From NCBI GenBank assembly GCA_008694505.1, contig VZDJ01007749.1, positions 9,352,918 to 9,416,917 of the forward strand: DNA of 64,000 nucleotides. Reading direction: 5' to 3'. A program made the translations under genes and the position numbers. Shown here in pieces: positions 25,201-36,899 of the stretch. The notes beneath the pieces were generated by a model, which did no database searches, was not told the DNA's origin, and saw nothing but the letters and a program-made list of their open reading frames with translations. Source of the DNA: Cyanoderma ruficeps. Lineage: Eukaryota; Chordata; Aves; Passeriformes; Timaliidae. Numbering within the stretch: the first letter of the stretch is position 1; every line of letters starts with the position of its first letter.

Positions 25201-28200
25201 TCAGTGAAAAAAGGATATGCAGCTCGTGAAATATTCATAGCAAAAGGTACCTCAATCATTTTCACCTTTTGACCCTTTGAGGCTAAAAGGATTATCAGCA
25301 GTAAGTGGCAAATCTTCTGGATGGGAAATTTTCATAGGTGAAATACCTTGCCATTCCTTTTAGCCACTTTTGGTATTAAGCCTATTCAGAAGGTACATTT
25401 ATCTACCCACTCTATCTGCCACTACAATTGTGTCAAACTCAAAATGCTTTTAATAGAAGTCCAAAGTTAAAATGATAGTGATCAAAACCTGGAAGTGGCC
25501 AAGACTTTTTTGAGAAATGAAAAAATGCCGTGGATGTTCTCTGCTTCCTGCACTTCACTGGGGGCAACGAAGAGCCCTTTTAGAATAGCTGTAATAAATA
25601 CAGCATAGTATTATTCATACCCAGAAGTGTTATCTGGGGAATCAAGTGACAAGTCATCTCAATTTGTGAAGTTAAAGTCTAGCACAATAAGTGAGATTTT
25701 CTGATACTTACAGTCTGCTAAAGGAGAAAGATAAATGCTGATGGTGGGCAATTAATTTGTTCAGGGATCTCTACAGCTAAGAACAAGGCTGCAAAATTTG
25801 TAGCAATGGCTTGAGGAATGATTGCAAGTAGAAACAGTCTTCTGAAATTGAATGTCAGTTCTCCACATCTAAAAAAATTAAATTTTACCTACCTAAATAA
25901 ATAATATCTCTGCTTTGTTGCTACATACAGTCCTATCCACAGTTGTTTCCTCTAAGTAACAGGATCCATCCTTTCTAAACAGCAGATTAGAAGCATCAGA
26001 GACGTGCTCCAAGGCAATGAAAATAAGTGGCAAAATATGGTGTACACCTGGGCAGAAACAAGGACAAGTTTGGGGAATCCTCAATTCATACTGGGAAAAG
26101 GAAAAGTTTCTTGGTGGGGCAATCCCATGAGAAGCATCAGCATAAACAACCCTGATGCAGGTGCATGGCTTGTCCCATGCAGCCCAAAGTTTTGGGTGAC
26201 TGTGGTGTCATTGTCTAGAAGGCCGTCACCAGGCCACCTGCCAGCACTGTGGGTCGTGTTGTCCACTGGCATGGAAGAGCACATGGCTTCATAATAGTTC
26301 CAGTGTGGGAACAGCTCTGCTGGTGGTATTTCACCAATGAAGATGAACAGTCAGATGAACATCCATTGCTTTACAAGCAAATACCAGTGGGCAGGAGATA
26401 ACACACCCTGAAACACAAAATCCAGTTAAGATTCCCAAGGATAAGTCATTGCTGTGCTCTTGGGACAGAGAAAGGACAGCAAAGTTATCCAAGACTGCAG
26501 ATATTACCTGTGACAAGCCATCTGGTCTGTGCCTTCAGTTTCTTGAACTGCACATCTAAGTCAGCATCAACACCTCTTAAAAATATTAACAAACCCCCTT
26601 TTCTGTAGGGGAATTTGGCTTTCTGTGTTCTGGAGCACTGTTTTGGCTCCTGATGATGAATCCGCATGTGAAACAAATATCACTAGTAAACAGAGATTCT
26701 TATTGCATCAAATTTAACACAGAAATGTCCTTGATTTCAATAACACTTCTGATAGTTCTTGTCATAGCTTGGAAATTACTTTGGAATTGCTTGTAGAGTG
26801 CCCTTTGTGCTTGAATGCCCTCTGCCTTCCCTCCTTTCTTCCTAGAAGAATTTTTGGTTATGCATTCACATGAGAAAGACTCATTGAAAAAATAGGAGAA
26901 AGCAAAGACAATTAGTGTACATAGAAGGCCAAAGTCCTTGTGTCCACTCTCCTAAATATTTTCTTTACTTCAGGAAATGAACAGCATGTTTCAGTCTAGT
27001 GTGATTCTTGGAGTGCATTAAAAAGTATGCTTGGTAGGAATAAATGGTAAAATGTTTTTCTCTTTGATTTCTTTTAGAAGTACTCTTTCAATAGGCATAT
27101 TGGATAGCAGATTGACAGAAGAATACTCTTGGTTGGAGGTATCTTTCTGGATGACAAAAACATGCTTCTCTTCAATGGTAAATCATATGGATGTAGCAAC
27201 TATAAAGATTTATATTTCTCTTGGAGTCACGTGTTGTCATTGGTAAAGTTTTTCTCTTCCCCTTGGAAAAGCACAGGTCTATAGCTTTAAAATGAATTAG
27301 CAGATTTCCAGTTATTTCAACACTGTTGCTACAGGGGAGAAATGAATGTGTTTCTCAAAAAACTCCCCAGCAGGTTCAACGCTTAACTCTCTTTGAGATG
27401 CCAGTGTTTCCAGAAATCTGTCAGTTGGTGACTGAAGTTGGAAAATAAATGCTTATCTAGACACTTGGAGGAAGAAACATGGCCCAGGAGCCCAGCAGTT
27501 TTCCCAGACCCTACTGGGACTGGCTGAGCGAGTTGCATGGGAAATCAGAGCATGCTTTTGTGGATTAACCCCTGGGTTTGAGCACATTTAAGCAGAAAAA
27601 GCTCTCTGAGGTCTGGATCATGCAGTAGAGTACATGGCTCCAGGACATTCATCCCTGATGTGCTCTCTCTGTAAGTTCCCTGGCATTCTGTAAGGGACTG
27701 GCACACCAAAGGGGAAAGCTCTACCCTGCACTGCCAGAGCAAAAAGCCATGGAGTGCCCATCTCCTTCAGGAACCATGAAAGTCTCACTTTCTCTGCCTG
27801 CTGAACTCTTCTTAGCTTGTGTCAGGAAACATAGGATATCTGATTACACTCCTGGGAGAGCCATATCCATAACATACATGCAGAAGCCCGATATTCCCCA
27901 AACTCTGAGGTTTTTCTCCCATAAGAGATCCAAGGCCTAGGATCTGTGTGAAATGTCAAACATCTCCTGGGAAAGCAGTTTCTGCAATAGCAAATCTACC
28001 TGTGTTTCTCTCTCAGAGGCCCAAAAATATTCAATGAACAATTATGAAGCCAATAAAAATACAGACAGGGAGGCACATCCTGCCATTAACTTCAAAAAGA
28101 CAATTAACAAACGAGAGTGCTCAGAGGGGAACCCCACAGCTCAGGGAGAGGTGGGGCAACACAAAGCCTTTCACCGCAAGGTCCTGGATCCAAATCCCGT

Positions 28201-28630
28201 GGAGCTTACAGTCTGTCTCCAGGCCAACACCAAATGAGTCCTTCCCCTCAGCCCAGCTTCAGGTGTACAGATCTGCTGCTTGCTAATACTTGAGAAAATA
28301 AGCAGTGTTGGGGCATATGTCTGATCCTATTGGTTTCACTTATTGAAGACTCACACTTGTTAATGTGTCTGTAGGTTTGGCCCTTTAGTATATACAGCTC
28401 TTGTCTGATCAAAAAAAATAATTATAATTGAACCATTAAAACCAGAAGTAGAAATTAACATAAACAAACCCAGTGATTAGAGCTGCTGATTTTAGGCAAA
28501 GAAAGTGTGAAGGATGGTATTAACAGCCCACTGTTGCCCTATAAAACAAGAAACATCCTTAGAAACTCAGCACAAACTTCACCATTTTAATGCTCAAGCT
28601 GAACAGATACCAGCACATGCAAAGAGATCT
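19260..28630. other. non-coding DNA, no gene recognised
   Basis: Nine kilobases without a recognisable gene or repeat. The open frames at 20,723-21,175 (minus, 150 codons) and 21,022-21,504 (plus, 160 codons) overlap one another and occur in GC-richer DNA at 20.7-21.5 kb; neither resembles a known protein. A T run lies at 24,241-24,253. Nothing suggests an RNA gene. Confidence 0.5.
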
Positions 28631-28639
28631 TCCTTATGA

Positions 28640-29170
28640 CTTTAATTAATGTACCCAATATGAAAAGCGAAAGCAACACCTTGCTGTCACACACATCCCT
28701 CAGTATCAAAGAGCAGCGTTAGCCATAAATGAATCACAGTGACCCTCTTCAAATGGGCTGCATGTTTTCATTTTGCATGCTGAACCAATTGAGTCATGAG
28801 GAAGCAGCAGCAATATTTTAATTCCGTATAGTACATCCTCACCTCTGAATTTATTTACCAAGTATAACATTTATTTAATGTAATTTAGTTCTAAATATTT
28901 AAAAGCTCACTTTGTTTAATATGTTCAAGTACAAGATGTTAAGTAATTATGGATGATGTGGTGGTCTTTTATTAGGTAGTTAATGACCATCTGGGAATTC
29001 AAGCCCCAAGGCAATGCCAAGGGCTTCTGAGTATTAGCTGGCCATTAACATAGTGGTAATGGACTAGCACACTCTACATGATTATGACTATTAACTAAGC
29101 ATAAAAAAGTAACATTCAAATTAAAATAGGAAATTCAGGTTTAAGGCTTCTCTAGCATCCTTAATTTAAT
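28640..29170. promoter_or_regulatory. candidate conserved non-coding block
   Basis: About 530 bases of complex AT-rich sequence that lacks long open frames. It holds many homeodomain-type cores (TTAATTAATG near 28,643, AAGTAATTATGG near 28,944, GTAGTTAATG near 28,976) and no simple repeat. It reads like a developmental enhancer, but only comparative alignment can show this. Confidence 0.3.
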
Positions 29171-29179
29171 CAGATCATA

Positions 29180-30170
29180 GCGACCCATATGGCTGAGTCT
29201 TGTGCCGAACTGGATCATACATACAGCAGGGATTCTAGCTGGCATCTCCTCTGGCCAGAGCAGGGCTGTGTAGTCAGGTCACCAATGCTCCCAGGTGCCC
29301 CTAAGACTAATTGTCTCCTTGTCACTGTCGCAGTCTGGGGACCTGCTCTTGCTGGGACTGCTGCCATCCCAGCCCCCTTGCATCATCCGGGTGTCTGTGA
29401 AACAGGATCATGGGAGGATGCTGCCCTTCTCTGCCATCATGAATGGAGCCAAGAGGGATGCCCTGACCTCCTGCCCATCCCTGGGGCTTGGAGGCTCCTT
29501 GCTGGACCAGCTGGCATCTTGGAGATTGGCATTACCCCAGAGCAATGGCAAAACAGGCTCAAGGCTAGGATTGTATTTCCCTACTGCGCACTTTGCAGTC
29601 ATTGCATTTTTCTGATGCTTTCTTTTCTCTTTTAATTAGGTGATGAAAGACAAAGATATCCATTGTGAACAAATCTTAGATAAAAAGGCTTAGTGCAGTT
29701 TAATATGCTCAGGCAGTGTTGCGGCTCATAAACAATACTTGGGAGAGGAGGTGAGGGCAGATACCGATTTCATTTTGCTGCTGGCTCAGTGCTGCACTTC
29801 TCTCAGGCAGGTATCAACACTGCTTTCACAGAAGTTAGAGGCAGAAAAGATCTATTAGATTATACTGTTCTCTTGACACGATAATGTGCTCTGTATAGAC
29901 TTGTATTGAGTTTGTTTTGCCATTGCTTGTCATAAAGTCTCTGCAGGCTTGAATTGCCATCATTTTACCATCAGAATGACATCTTAATATGGTCTCTGCT
30001 CCACAGAGTTGCCATGACATTACCATGAGATCATTAGACTATGCTAAGTCACATGCAGGAGAGAAAAACATGATGTTATAGAAAACTGCTGTTGGGATTT
30101 GAAAATTTGATTTCTATTTCTTCATTGCGCTACAGGTCTTTGGTCGGGAAAAAGAATTCATTGGAAACCT
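29180..30170. other. non-coding DNA, no gene recognised
   Basis: 29,189-29,635 is GC-richer and open for 148 codons on the plus strand, with a second plus-strand frame (29,295-29,615) and a minus-strand frame (29,408-29,602) overlapping it. No frame stands out and no domain is visible. I treat it as non-coding with moderate confidence. It is the stretch of this region I would check first by protein search. Confidence 0.45.
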
Positions 30171-30176
30171 AATGGG

Positions 30177-30267
30177 CTGTGATAATCTGTGAAAATGCTC
30201 TTTATTGTTATCACAAAATGTTAAAACATTTTTGTTAAAACAAAAATGTCTTTATTGTTATCACAGA
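30177..30267. repeat. 39-bp palindromic unit, copy 1, with an extra half copy
   Basis: TGTGATAA at 30,178-30,185 and TTATCACA at 30,208-30,215 form a perfect 8-bp inverted repeat around a 22-base spacer. The right half (TCTTTATTGTTATCACA) is repeated at 30,249-30,265. Between the two right halves, ACATTTTTG at 30,226-30,234 and CAAAAATGT at 30,241-30,249 form a perfect 9-bp hairpin, and AAAATGTT/AACATTTT at 30,215-30,232 form another. Several alternative folds are therefore possible. A second full unit lies 1.44 kb away at 31,619. The arms carry GATAA sites and a SOX-like AACAATA core on the minus strand. It could be the terminal repeat of a dead DNA transposon or a duplicated regulatory site. 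Confidence 0.75.
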
Positions 30268-30269
30268 GT

Positions 30270-31610
30270 CCTTTTTTTTAAAAAAAAACAACGTGAAAAA
30301 TGTGCATTTTGCTCTGGGACAGGGATCTGATTAAAGTTGGGTGTAAGCAGGCTGAAATAAAAAGTTAAAACAAGAAAAAAAAGGATCGGAATCAAATAAA
30401 TGTTCTTCACAGAGAAGAAATCGCAGTACATAAGCTAAAGAATTTCCATCTTTTTTTCATTCAAAAGAAATATTTGGAGATTCATTACCCATTTATTTGT
30501 ACAGCACAGTGCATTCCCAGAAGACCCAGAGAAATGTGAGCTCTTAACAAGCCCTATGCTTCTAAGGTAAGAGTTTCTCCACTGATGAATGCAGCCATCT
30601 CTGGGCTGAAATACAATAGTTTAACAGGACATAGCAATGCTACATGAAGCCAAGAGCCAAAGGAAAAAAAAATGCCCAAGGTGTGTGCAGTTAATGCAAA
30701 ATATTTGTACTGCTGTGTCCCTGGAATACACACGATCTCAAGTCCAGGAAAAAATCAAAAGGTTAAAAAAGTTACGACCAAAGAAACAACAGGACAGTGC
30801 CAAGTGAGAGGTCACAAGACAAATGAAAAACACATCAAATGGCTCACCCACTGATGTGCTCTAATAGCAGAATGACCCCCATCAAAATGCTCACCATAAG
30901 TGCAGTATCAGAAACTCTTCAAAGAATGCACGAAAATGTTGGCTTCCTAAATTAATCAAGTTTTATAGCTTGCTTGGAAATTTTGGTCAGGACTTCTAAA
31001 TAATAATGTACCACCTCAACTAATACAATTTCCCCTTGAAAGCACACCTTCTTTTCCAGTAATAGGAAGTGTGCTTATTGCTGCCACCACCCCAATTTTA
31101 TGTCACCCTGTGTGCTCCTGTGTAGTGCCCAATACTAGGAATGATCTTGGCTTAAATTTTGCGTCCATTTGCCTTAATGATTTCACTCCACTGTGCAAAG
31201 GGGAAAGAGAAAATAAAGGTTTAATGTGAAATCTGAAAGCAAAGGGACTGCACTTTCTAACATTGTATGCTATGCTCATCCAGAGCAATTATTATTGCTC
31301 ATTACATTTCCATGCAGAAATCATTACATTTTATATCACAATATGCATTTTTGTATAAGTAAGCTTTAAACAAATTAGAATACTTAACATGCTTTTTGAA
31401 CTTTTGCCAGATGTGTGCTCCCAAGCCGGTTCCTTCTATTTACATTTTAGCATTTATCCATTTCCAAATATGAGAAGATTTATCTATCAGATTCTGTGCA
31501 AATTCAGTACACAGATAATTTGTAAAAAGCTTTCTTTTTCAAAATGTTCTGTGGTTTTTCTAATCTCATCTCTTTTCTAATTTCCTAATCATATAACCTT
31601 GAAGTCTAAA
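30270..31610. other. non-coding DNA between the two palindromic units
   Basis: AT-rich sequence with an eight-T/eight-A junction near 30,280 right after the first unit. If the two units were transposon ends, this approximately 1.35 kb would be the body. I see no open frame above 63 codons and no transposase motif in it. Confidence 0.5.
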
Positions 31611-31617
31611 GACACAG

Positions 31618-31659
31618 CCTGTGATAATCTGTGTAAACTGTCTTTATTGTTATCACAGA
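31618..31659. repeat. 39-bp palindromic unit, copy 2
   Basis: TGTGATAA at 31,620-31,627 pairs perfectly with TTATCACA at 31,650-31,657 across a 22-base spacer, the same length as in copy 1. CTGTGATAATCTGTG (15 bases) is identical to 30,177-30,191. Separately, the 21 bases at 31,639-31,659 are identical to those at 30,247-30,267. Both copies lie in direct orientation and each is followed within about 25 bases by an A run. Confidence 0.75.
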
Positions 31660-31667
31660 CATTTATT

Positions 31668-31700
31668 AAAAAAAAAAAAAACACGCACACACGCATACGC
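31668..31700. repeat. A run with AC-rich tail
   Basis: Fourteen A residues followed by an AC/GC-alternating stretch. It lies directly after copy 2 of the palindromic unit. Confidence 0.8.
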
Positions 31701-31849
31701 ATTCAAAGCTGCCTTTTAAGTAATACTTTAGTCAAAGTTCAATCAGATCCACATTACTGCTACTCATCAGATAGAAAGTGTTTGCGAGCAGGAGGGGGAT
31801 ATTGACTTTAAAAATTCACTGGCGAGGCGTACAGAGCCTGCAGGAATGT

Positions 31850-32160
31850 CAAAACTCCAACCTGCATTTTGATGTTTTTGCCTCAGGTTAGTCTTGACTG
31901 ACATGCTTGGAGCACTCTTGTTTGTGCTCCGGCATCCATTAACTGTCCTTGACTCAATGTTACACGGGCCTTTACGGTCAGCTCGGTGCCTAATGGCTAC
32001 GGCAGATTAGATGCCACGAGGTGTAAGAAAAGCATACGCCTCACTTTAAGGGATCACATTGGTTGGTCCCTGCTTCGTTAGGGGGTATTGTTTGATCCCA
32101 AATTAATGAGAGCCTGTTAATTATTATTCTGATAACTCCGCTTCACGTGGGAGCGTGTCA
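31850..32160. promoter_or_regulatory. candidate conserved non-coding block
   Basis: Complex sequence without simple repeats or useful open frames. It holds closely spaced homeodomain cores at 32,099-32,125 (AAATTAATGAG and GTTAATTATTA), a GATAA site at 32,130 and a CACGTG E-box at 32,144-32,149. CpGs are more frequent than in the flanks. It has the texture of a vertebrate enhancer. Conservation has not been tested here. Confidence 0.35.
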
Positions 32161-32199
32161 GGCAAGTGGCGCTGTAAAGAAACAGAGTTCTGCAAAAGA

Positions 32200-35100
32200 A
32201 AACAGAATGTCAAGGTTGAGGTGTCTTTGAGTGGGCTTGGTTTACACATAAGGCATTTCACTCAAGTGCAGATGTGGCTAGATGTGGGGAAAAGAAAGTC
32301 TCAGCTGTACTTTTGTTCAACATTAAATGACTGCCTTGCAAAAACAGCTCAGAGAAGGCTTATCAGTCCAGCATATAGATAGATGTATACATCCATAATC
32401 CCCTGCGACGTGCATTGCTGACTTTCCTTCTCTTTGACTTTGTCCTTCCCTGGATTCCACAAAGTTTTTGAAAAATGATCCAATACCCACTTGCATTTGG
32501 GTTCATGGAAAGTCTCCCTTTCAAAATAGGGTAAAATGGGTGCTAAAGCAGTGTTAGCATTAACAATAATTTTAATTATTCTGATGTCACTCACATTAAT
32601 ATATATATAGAGAGATCTCTACAGTAAGTGCTGACAGGTACAAATGTGCCCATAGAAATGTTTTTCTTTAACATCAAGCTTAGATAAGCTCCTGAGGTGC
32701 CTATATTCATTTACTGGCAAGTACCGAGATTAGACAGATGTCTCAATTTAAAAAGGGAGAAAAAAATCTCATGTAGATGTGACACTCATTCACCTGTGTT
32801 TTTCTGCCAGTCTATATAATGCTATCAGAACATAACCAGAGTTTTGATTTATACACCTCATTTGACGTTGACTGGCAGCTCTACAGAGAACACATGCAAA
32901 GAGATGGTAATTTAAAAACATGGAGATCTTGTTAGGCCAAATAGAAAGAAAAAAAAGATCATTTCATTTTACTTCTTTTGAAATTAAATGGGGGCACAAG
33001 CCACCAAAACTGAACATCTCCACACTGAGGCGCTGGGAGTGTGAACCTGGACGGGGCCCAGGATGTGCAGATGGCCCCCGTCTTTGAAAAGGGCTGGGAG
33101 AGAAATACCAAGTGCCCTAAATTCTAGCATTGGAGGGGCTTGACATTTTAATCTGACTAAATAGTTGAGGGCAATCTAGGTTATTAAATTGACCTCTTCC
33201 ACTTATCTGAGATATTTCACCAGAGAGAGAGAGAGAGATGTGCTCCTCACTGCTCTGTGGCTTCATGCTACTCAGTTGCTGGTCACAGGAGGAAATGCAG
33301 AAAGTGCCTCTTCAGCTCTCCAGGTCATTCACGACTACGAAGTCATGCCTAAATTTAGCATCTTTCTTGCAGTTTGAAAACCTTTACCTGGGCTCAGCAA
33401 ATTCCTCAAAATTGAAAAGCTCTAGACAAAAAAGGGTTCTAAAGTGAGCATCATTTTGTCTGGTAGTGTCAAAGTTGACTCCAGCCAGACAGTGTTACTG
33501 GTAAAAACTTGGGGCTTGTGATATGGTGAAATGTTTGGAATTCGAACATGGCACAAATATTTTTTTAAAAATCAAATCAATTAAGAAAAGGAAAGAAGCA
33601 TATGTCCCCATATAACTTGCAAGGATTTTGGTTACAAATGTCAGGAGGTCACAGGGCTGGCTCCTTTTCTTTGCTAGACCATAAATTTCATTATCTTGAA
33701 ACAATGTTTTTCTTTCAACAAATAAGAAGTTAAGGAATTGGAATGCTTTAAGCACAAGGGTGGTGAGAAATGTCTGTAGATTTTTCTCACTTTTTTATGT
33801 CCTGCATTGCTGAAGCCACTTGAAATATCTTCTGTTTATTTTCCTTTGGAGGAATTTCTACTGTTAGTGAATAATTCTCAGCTGACAACTCTTGAAGACC
33901 AGAAGCCTTCTTCCCAGCTGCAGAATTAAGCCACAAATAAAAGCAGCTTTATTCAGCTTTCCCACAATGTAAAGCCTCTCTGCCTCAGCCCTGACCTAGT
34001 GGGTGGTCAGCTTAGTCTGTGTGGAGTTTTCAGGTTTTGGAAACACTACTGTCAGTAGCCAAGGTAGGCTCCCAGTTGGTATTATTTTTCCTTGAAATTT
34101 CCAAAAGGAAAAGTTTAAAATAAAAGCAGTTGAAATAGACAAAGCAGTCACTCCCTAGCTTGATGGCAAACTCAAAGTCATGTTTAGGGCATTGCTGAAA
34201 ATAGTACTTCAGTAGAGCCAAAGTCAGGCAGCTCCCTGGTCACACCATCTCACAAGGGAGTACAGAGCATGCTTTACACCTTCTGCCAGGTGCAGGAACT
34301 GGAGTGGGAGCTGCAGGTGGAGACGCAAGTTCTACTTTGCCACTTTCCTGCAAACCTCTTCTTGCTTCTGCTTTCAGGTGCCTCAAAAAGCACATCAGGA
34401 ACAGCTGCATCAGGGTATCTCAGGTCTGCTGGGACAGACCTTGAGCTTCCTTTTGCAAGTTTTGGAAGTGGGGGCAGGTGAGTATGACTGCAAGCCATCA
34501 CCATCTGCCAGTGCTTCTCAGTGCTGCAGGTGGACTTACATGTGTGATTGCAGTCCCATGGGAATGTGGGGGAAAAGGTGTATTCCTGATCCATCCTGAA
34601 GACAATATGCTTAACAAGCTGTGCTCCTGCTTGAAAAAAGATCTCCATACCTTCTGGAGAAGCTCCATTTCCTGATGACTACCATCTTCTTGATGCTACA
34701 ATGGAAGACAAAATTTGAAATTTCTAGGAACTTCCTTTGGATGAAGGTTTTTCTAAAGGCATAAAAAAATTTTTTATGGACAAGAACAAGAGGTGTGTAA
34801 TGAGGTTTGGCATAGTCTTGCTTCATATGTCCTTGCTCCTTTTGGCCCTCAATAATTGCATAAAAGAAATTTCAAGACTTTGAGCCTTCCATCTCTTCTC
34901 GTGGGTGATATAATAAGCGAACTCAGAACTGGGAAACCTTGATATATATACATACAAATTTCTGAATTGCAATGTACAATGTTTTTACAGCAGACAGACA
35001 CAAATCCTGCATGCACGCCGTTGCTTCGTGGCAGTCTCTGCGGAAATCACGTGCCTGCTGGAAGCATCCATGTGCAGAGGATTATCCTGTCTGGGGGCAG

Positions 35101-36650
35101 CTCTCGTTGCTGTGATGGATGCAGGACCAGGGCAACGTGCATGGCTCCCGCCTGGCTGAGGGGAGGCGTGCAGGCTGGGCTCCGCTCTGTAGCTGCTGGC
35201 CCTTGACATTTGATACTCTGCGGTCGAGTGACAGGAATTGGGATCTCCAGAGCTTTGCAGGCATTCGTCACAGCCCAATTTGTTTTGCTATGAAGTTTCC
35301 TGCAGTTTTCGGCTCTGTTGGAGCTGCTATGATTGCAGATAAGTGTGTTTGGCTGTGGGTGCGGCTGAGCCAGAGGAGGGTGCCATTTCGGAGGTTTTGC
35401 TTTGGGATATTTATAGCTGGAGGAATAAGCACGTGCATGAAAGAGTTTTCCAGATGAAACACATGATTTCAGCACACTGTGGAGTTCACCTCGGTGTGAG
35501 ATTAGCTGCTTATAGCGGATATGAATAAAAACAAAAGATAACTTAATTTGGCTAGCAGTAATGCTGACCAGGAGTGCAGAGCAGCTCCCGCTAACAAACC
35601 ACCCACCCATTAGTCTCCAATGTCACTACTCATGTGCAGTGCCCAGAAATGAGAAAGCGATGTGTGACTTTGATGGTGCTATTTGACTCTGTCCTTTAAT
35701 TTCCAAACCTTGCTTTCCCCTCTTCACAGTGGCACATTTTCCACTTGGGGGGGATGCTGGTGCGTTGGCATTAGCTTATAAAGCTGTGCCCATGTCCCTT
35801 TCCCAGAACAAGGAGGAGAACTGGCTTTGGCAAAGTTGAAAAAGCACTGAGCAGAAAATCTTACATTTCTTGGCCAGATGTTTGTCATGAAACTGTGAAT
35901 GTGCCTACTTCTAGGAGGGGACTGAGGGGCTGAGTCTTGAAGTAAGAAAAGATATTAAATGGCAGAGATGGCACTAGAGTTCAGACAAACACAAGCTTCA
36001 TATTTTTATTAACAGGGAGCAGGAGTTTCACCATATTTTCCTGGCACAATGACCTCTCAGTGCACTTCCATGGGCTGCTTTTAAAACTTCTGCCTTACTG
36101 GTATCTAAATCCTTCATTTGATGTGGCCCAACCATCTGCAGCAGCCTGGAAACTTAGTGCAGGAGCAATGTTTGTCAGGGCTTCATTAAGGTGTTAATGT
36201 AGGCAGAAGGAAAAGTGTCCCCCACATAACTGTCCGTGGGCTATTGAAAAAATAAACACATCAGCATTTTTATTGCTGTTATTCTACATGGATTCTTCTT
36301 ACTTAACCCTGCAAACACTTAATTGGTGTTGGAAGAACCTGAAAACGTTCTACTTATGTCCTCCATCTACTGAAAACTGGACAGTCTGAAATCACCCATG
36401 CTGCCCAATTAAAGCTAGGTACAGGTCCATTTTTTCAAAGGATGGCTTAAGTTAATCCTCATACATACAGATGAAAGCTAAACTTCTGTAAGAAAATTTT
36501 GACAAAGGGGAAGGGCAATTGCTGCATGAAATATAGACACAGGAGAGATCACAGATGATAAAAGTAGTGTAGTTTAGCATATTAACACTTATAAATTTTA
36601 AAGGTATATTTATATAAGGGAAATTAACTGTCCAAAGATAACTGTTTAGG
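32200..36650. other. non-coding DNA, no gene recognised
   Basis: A GA microsatellite lies at 33,222-33,238. The GC-richer stretch 35,000-35,450 is open on several overlapping frames. The longest is 35,047-35,610 minus (187 codons), which shows no domain, is rich in Ser, Pro, His and Ala and competes with frames of 112 and 97 codons. I do not call it a gene. No RNA gene was seen. Confidence 0.5.
33222..33238. repeat. GA microsatellite
   Basis: About eight GA units in a row. Low complexity, with no other signal around it. Confidence 0.85.
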
Positions 36651-36659
36651 AAAGAAAAA

Positions 36660-36880
36660 GTTCTTCACTTTAGGGATCTTCCTGTGTAGTTGCTTTTTGA
36701 AGCCATTTGTACCCTGGGCTTCTACAACATCACTTGGGAATAAGTTGTAAAATTTAATAGAACAGCACATGTAAAAGTAATTTCTTTTGATTCTGCTGCC
36801 TGCTCATTTCATCAGGTTGTCTTAGTTCTTCTGTCCTAGGAAATGACAAATAATCATAATTATCCTTTAATCACCTTCTC
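36660..36880 (-). mobile_element. CR1/L3-type LINE fragment, C-terminal ORF2 end
   Basis: On the minus strand, 36,738-36,675 translates to PSDVVEAQGTNGFKKQLHR, a good match to the conserved C-terminal end of CR1/L3 ORF2 (a LPxDVVEAxSVNxFKxQLD-like block). Just upstream on that strand, a worn and frameshifted stretch corresponds to the usual KRKYFFTQRxVNLWN-like block, and before it comes a run matching the gagaactagggggtcac/aatgaaattaataggcagcag nucleotide block of sauropsid CR1 elements. Only this short segment is left: the reverse-transcriptase core and the 3' tail are absent or unreadable. It is inactive, old, and independent of the larger LINE at 56-58 kb, because the same protein region differs in sequence. 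Confidence 0.65.
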
Positions 36881-36899
36881 TGCATTTTTTTAGGATTTT

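Noticed and set aside
29189..29635. 148-codon open frame on the plus strand
   Set aside because: Several frames on both strands are open together and no domain is visible. Retained only as a place to check.
35047..35610. 187-codon open frame on the minus strand
   Set aside because: No domain or motif, and three competing frames overlap it in a GC-richer stretch. Composition is Ser/Pro/His/Ala-rich without structure.
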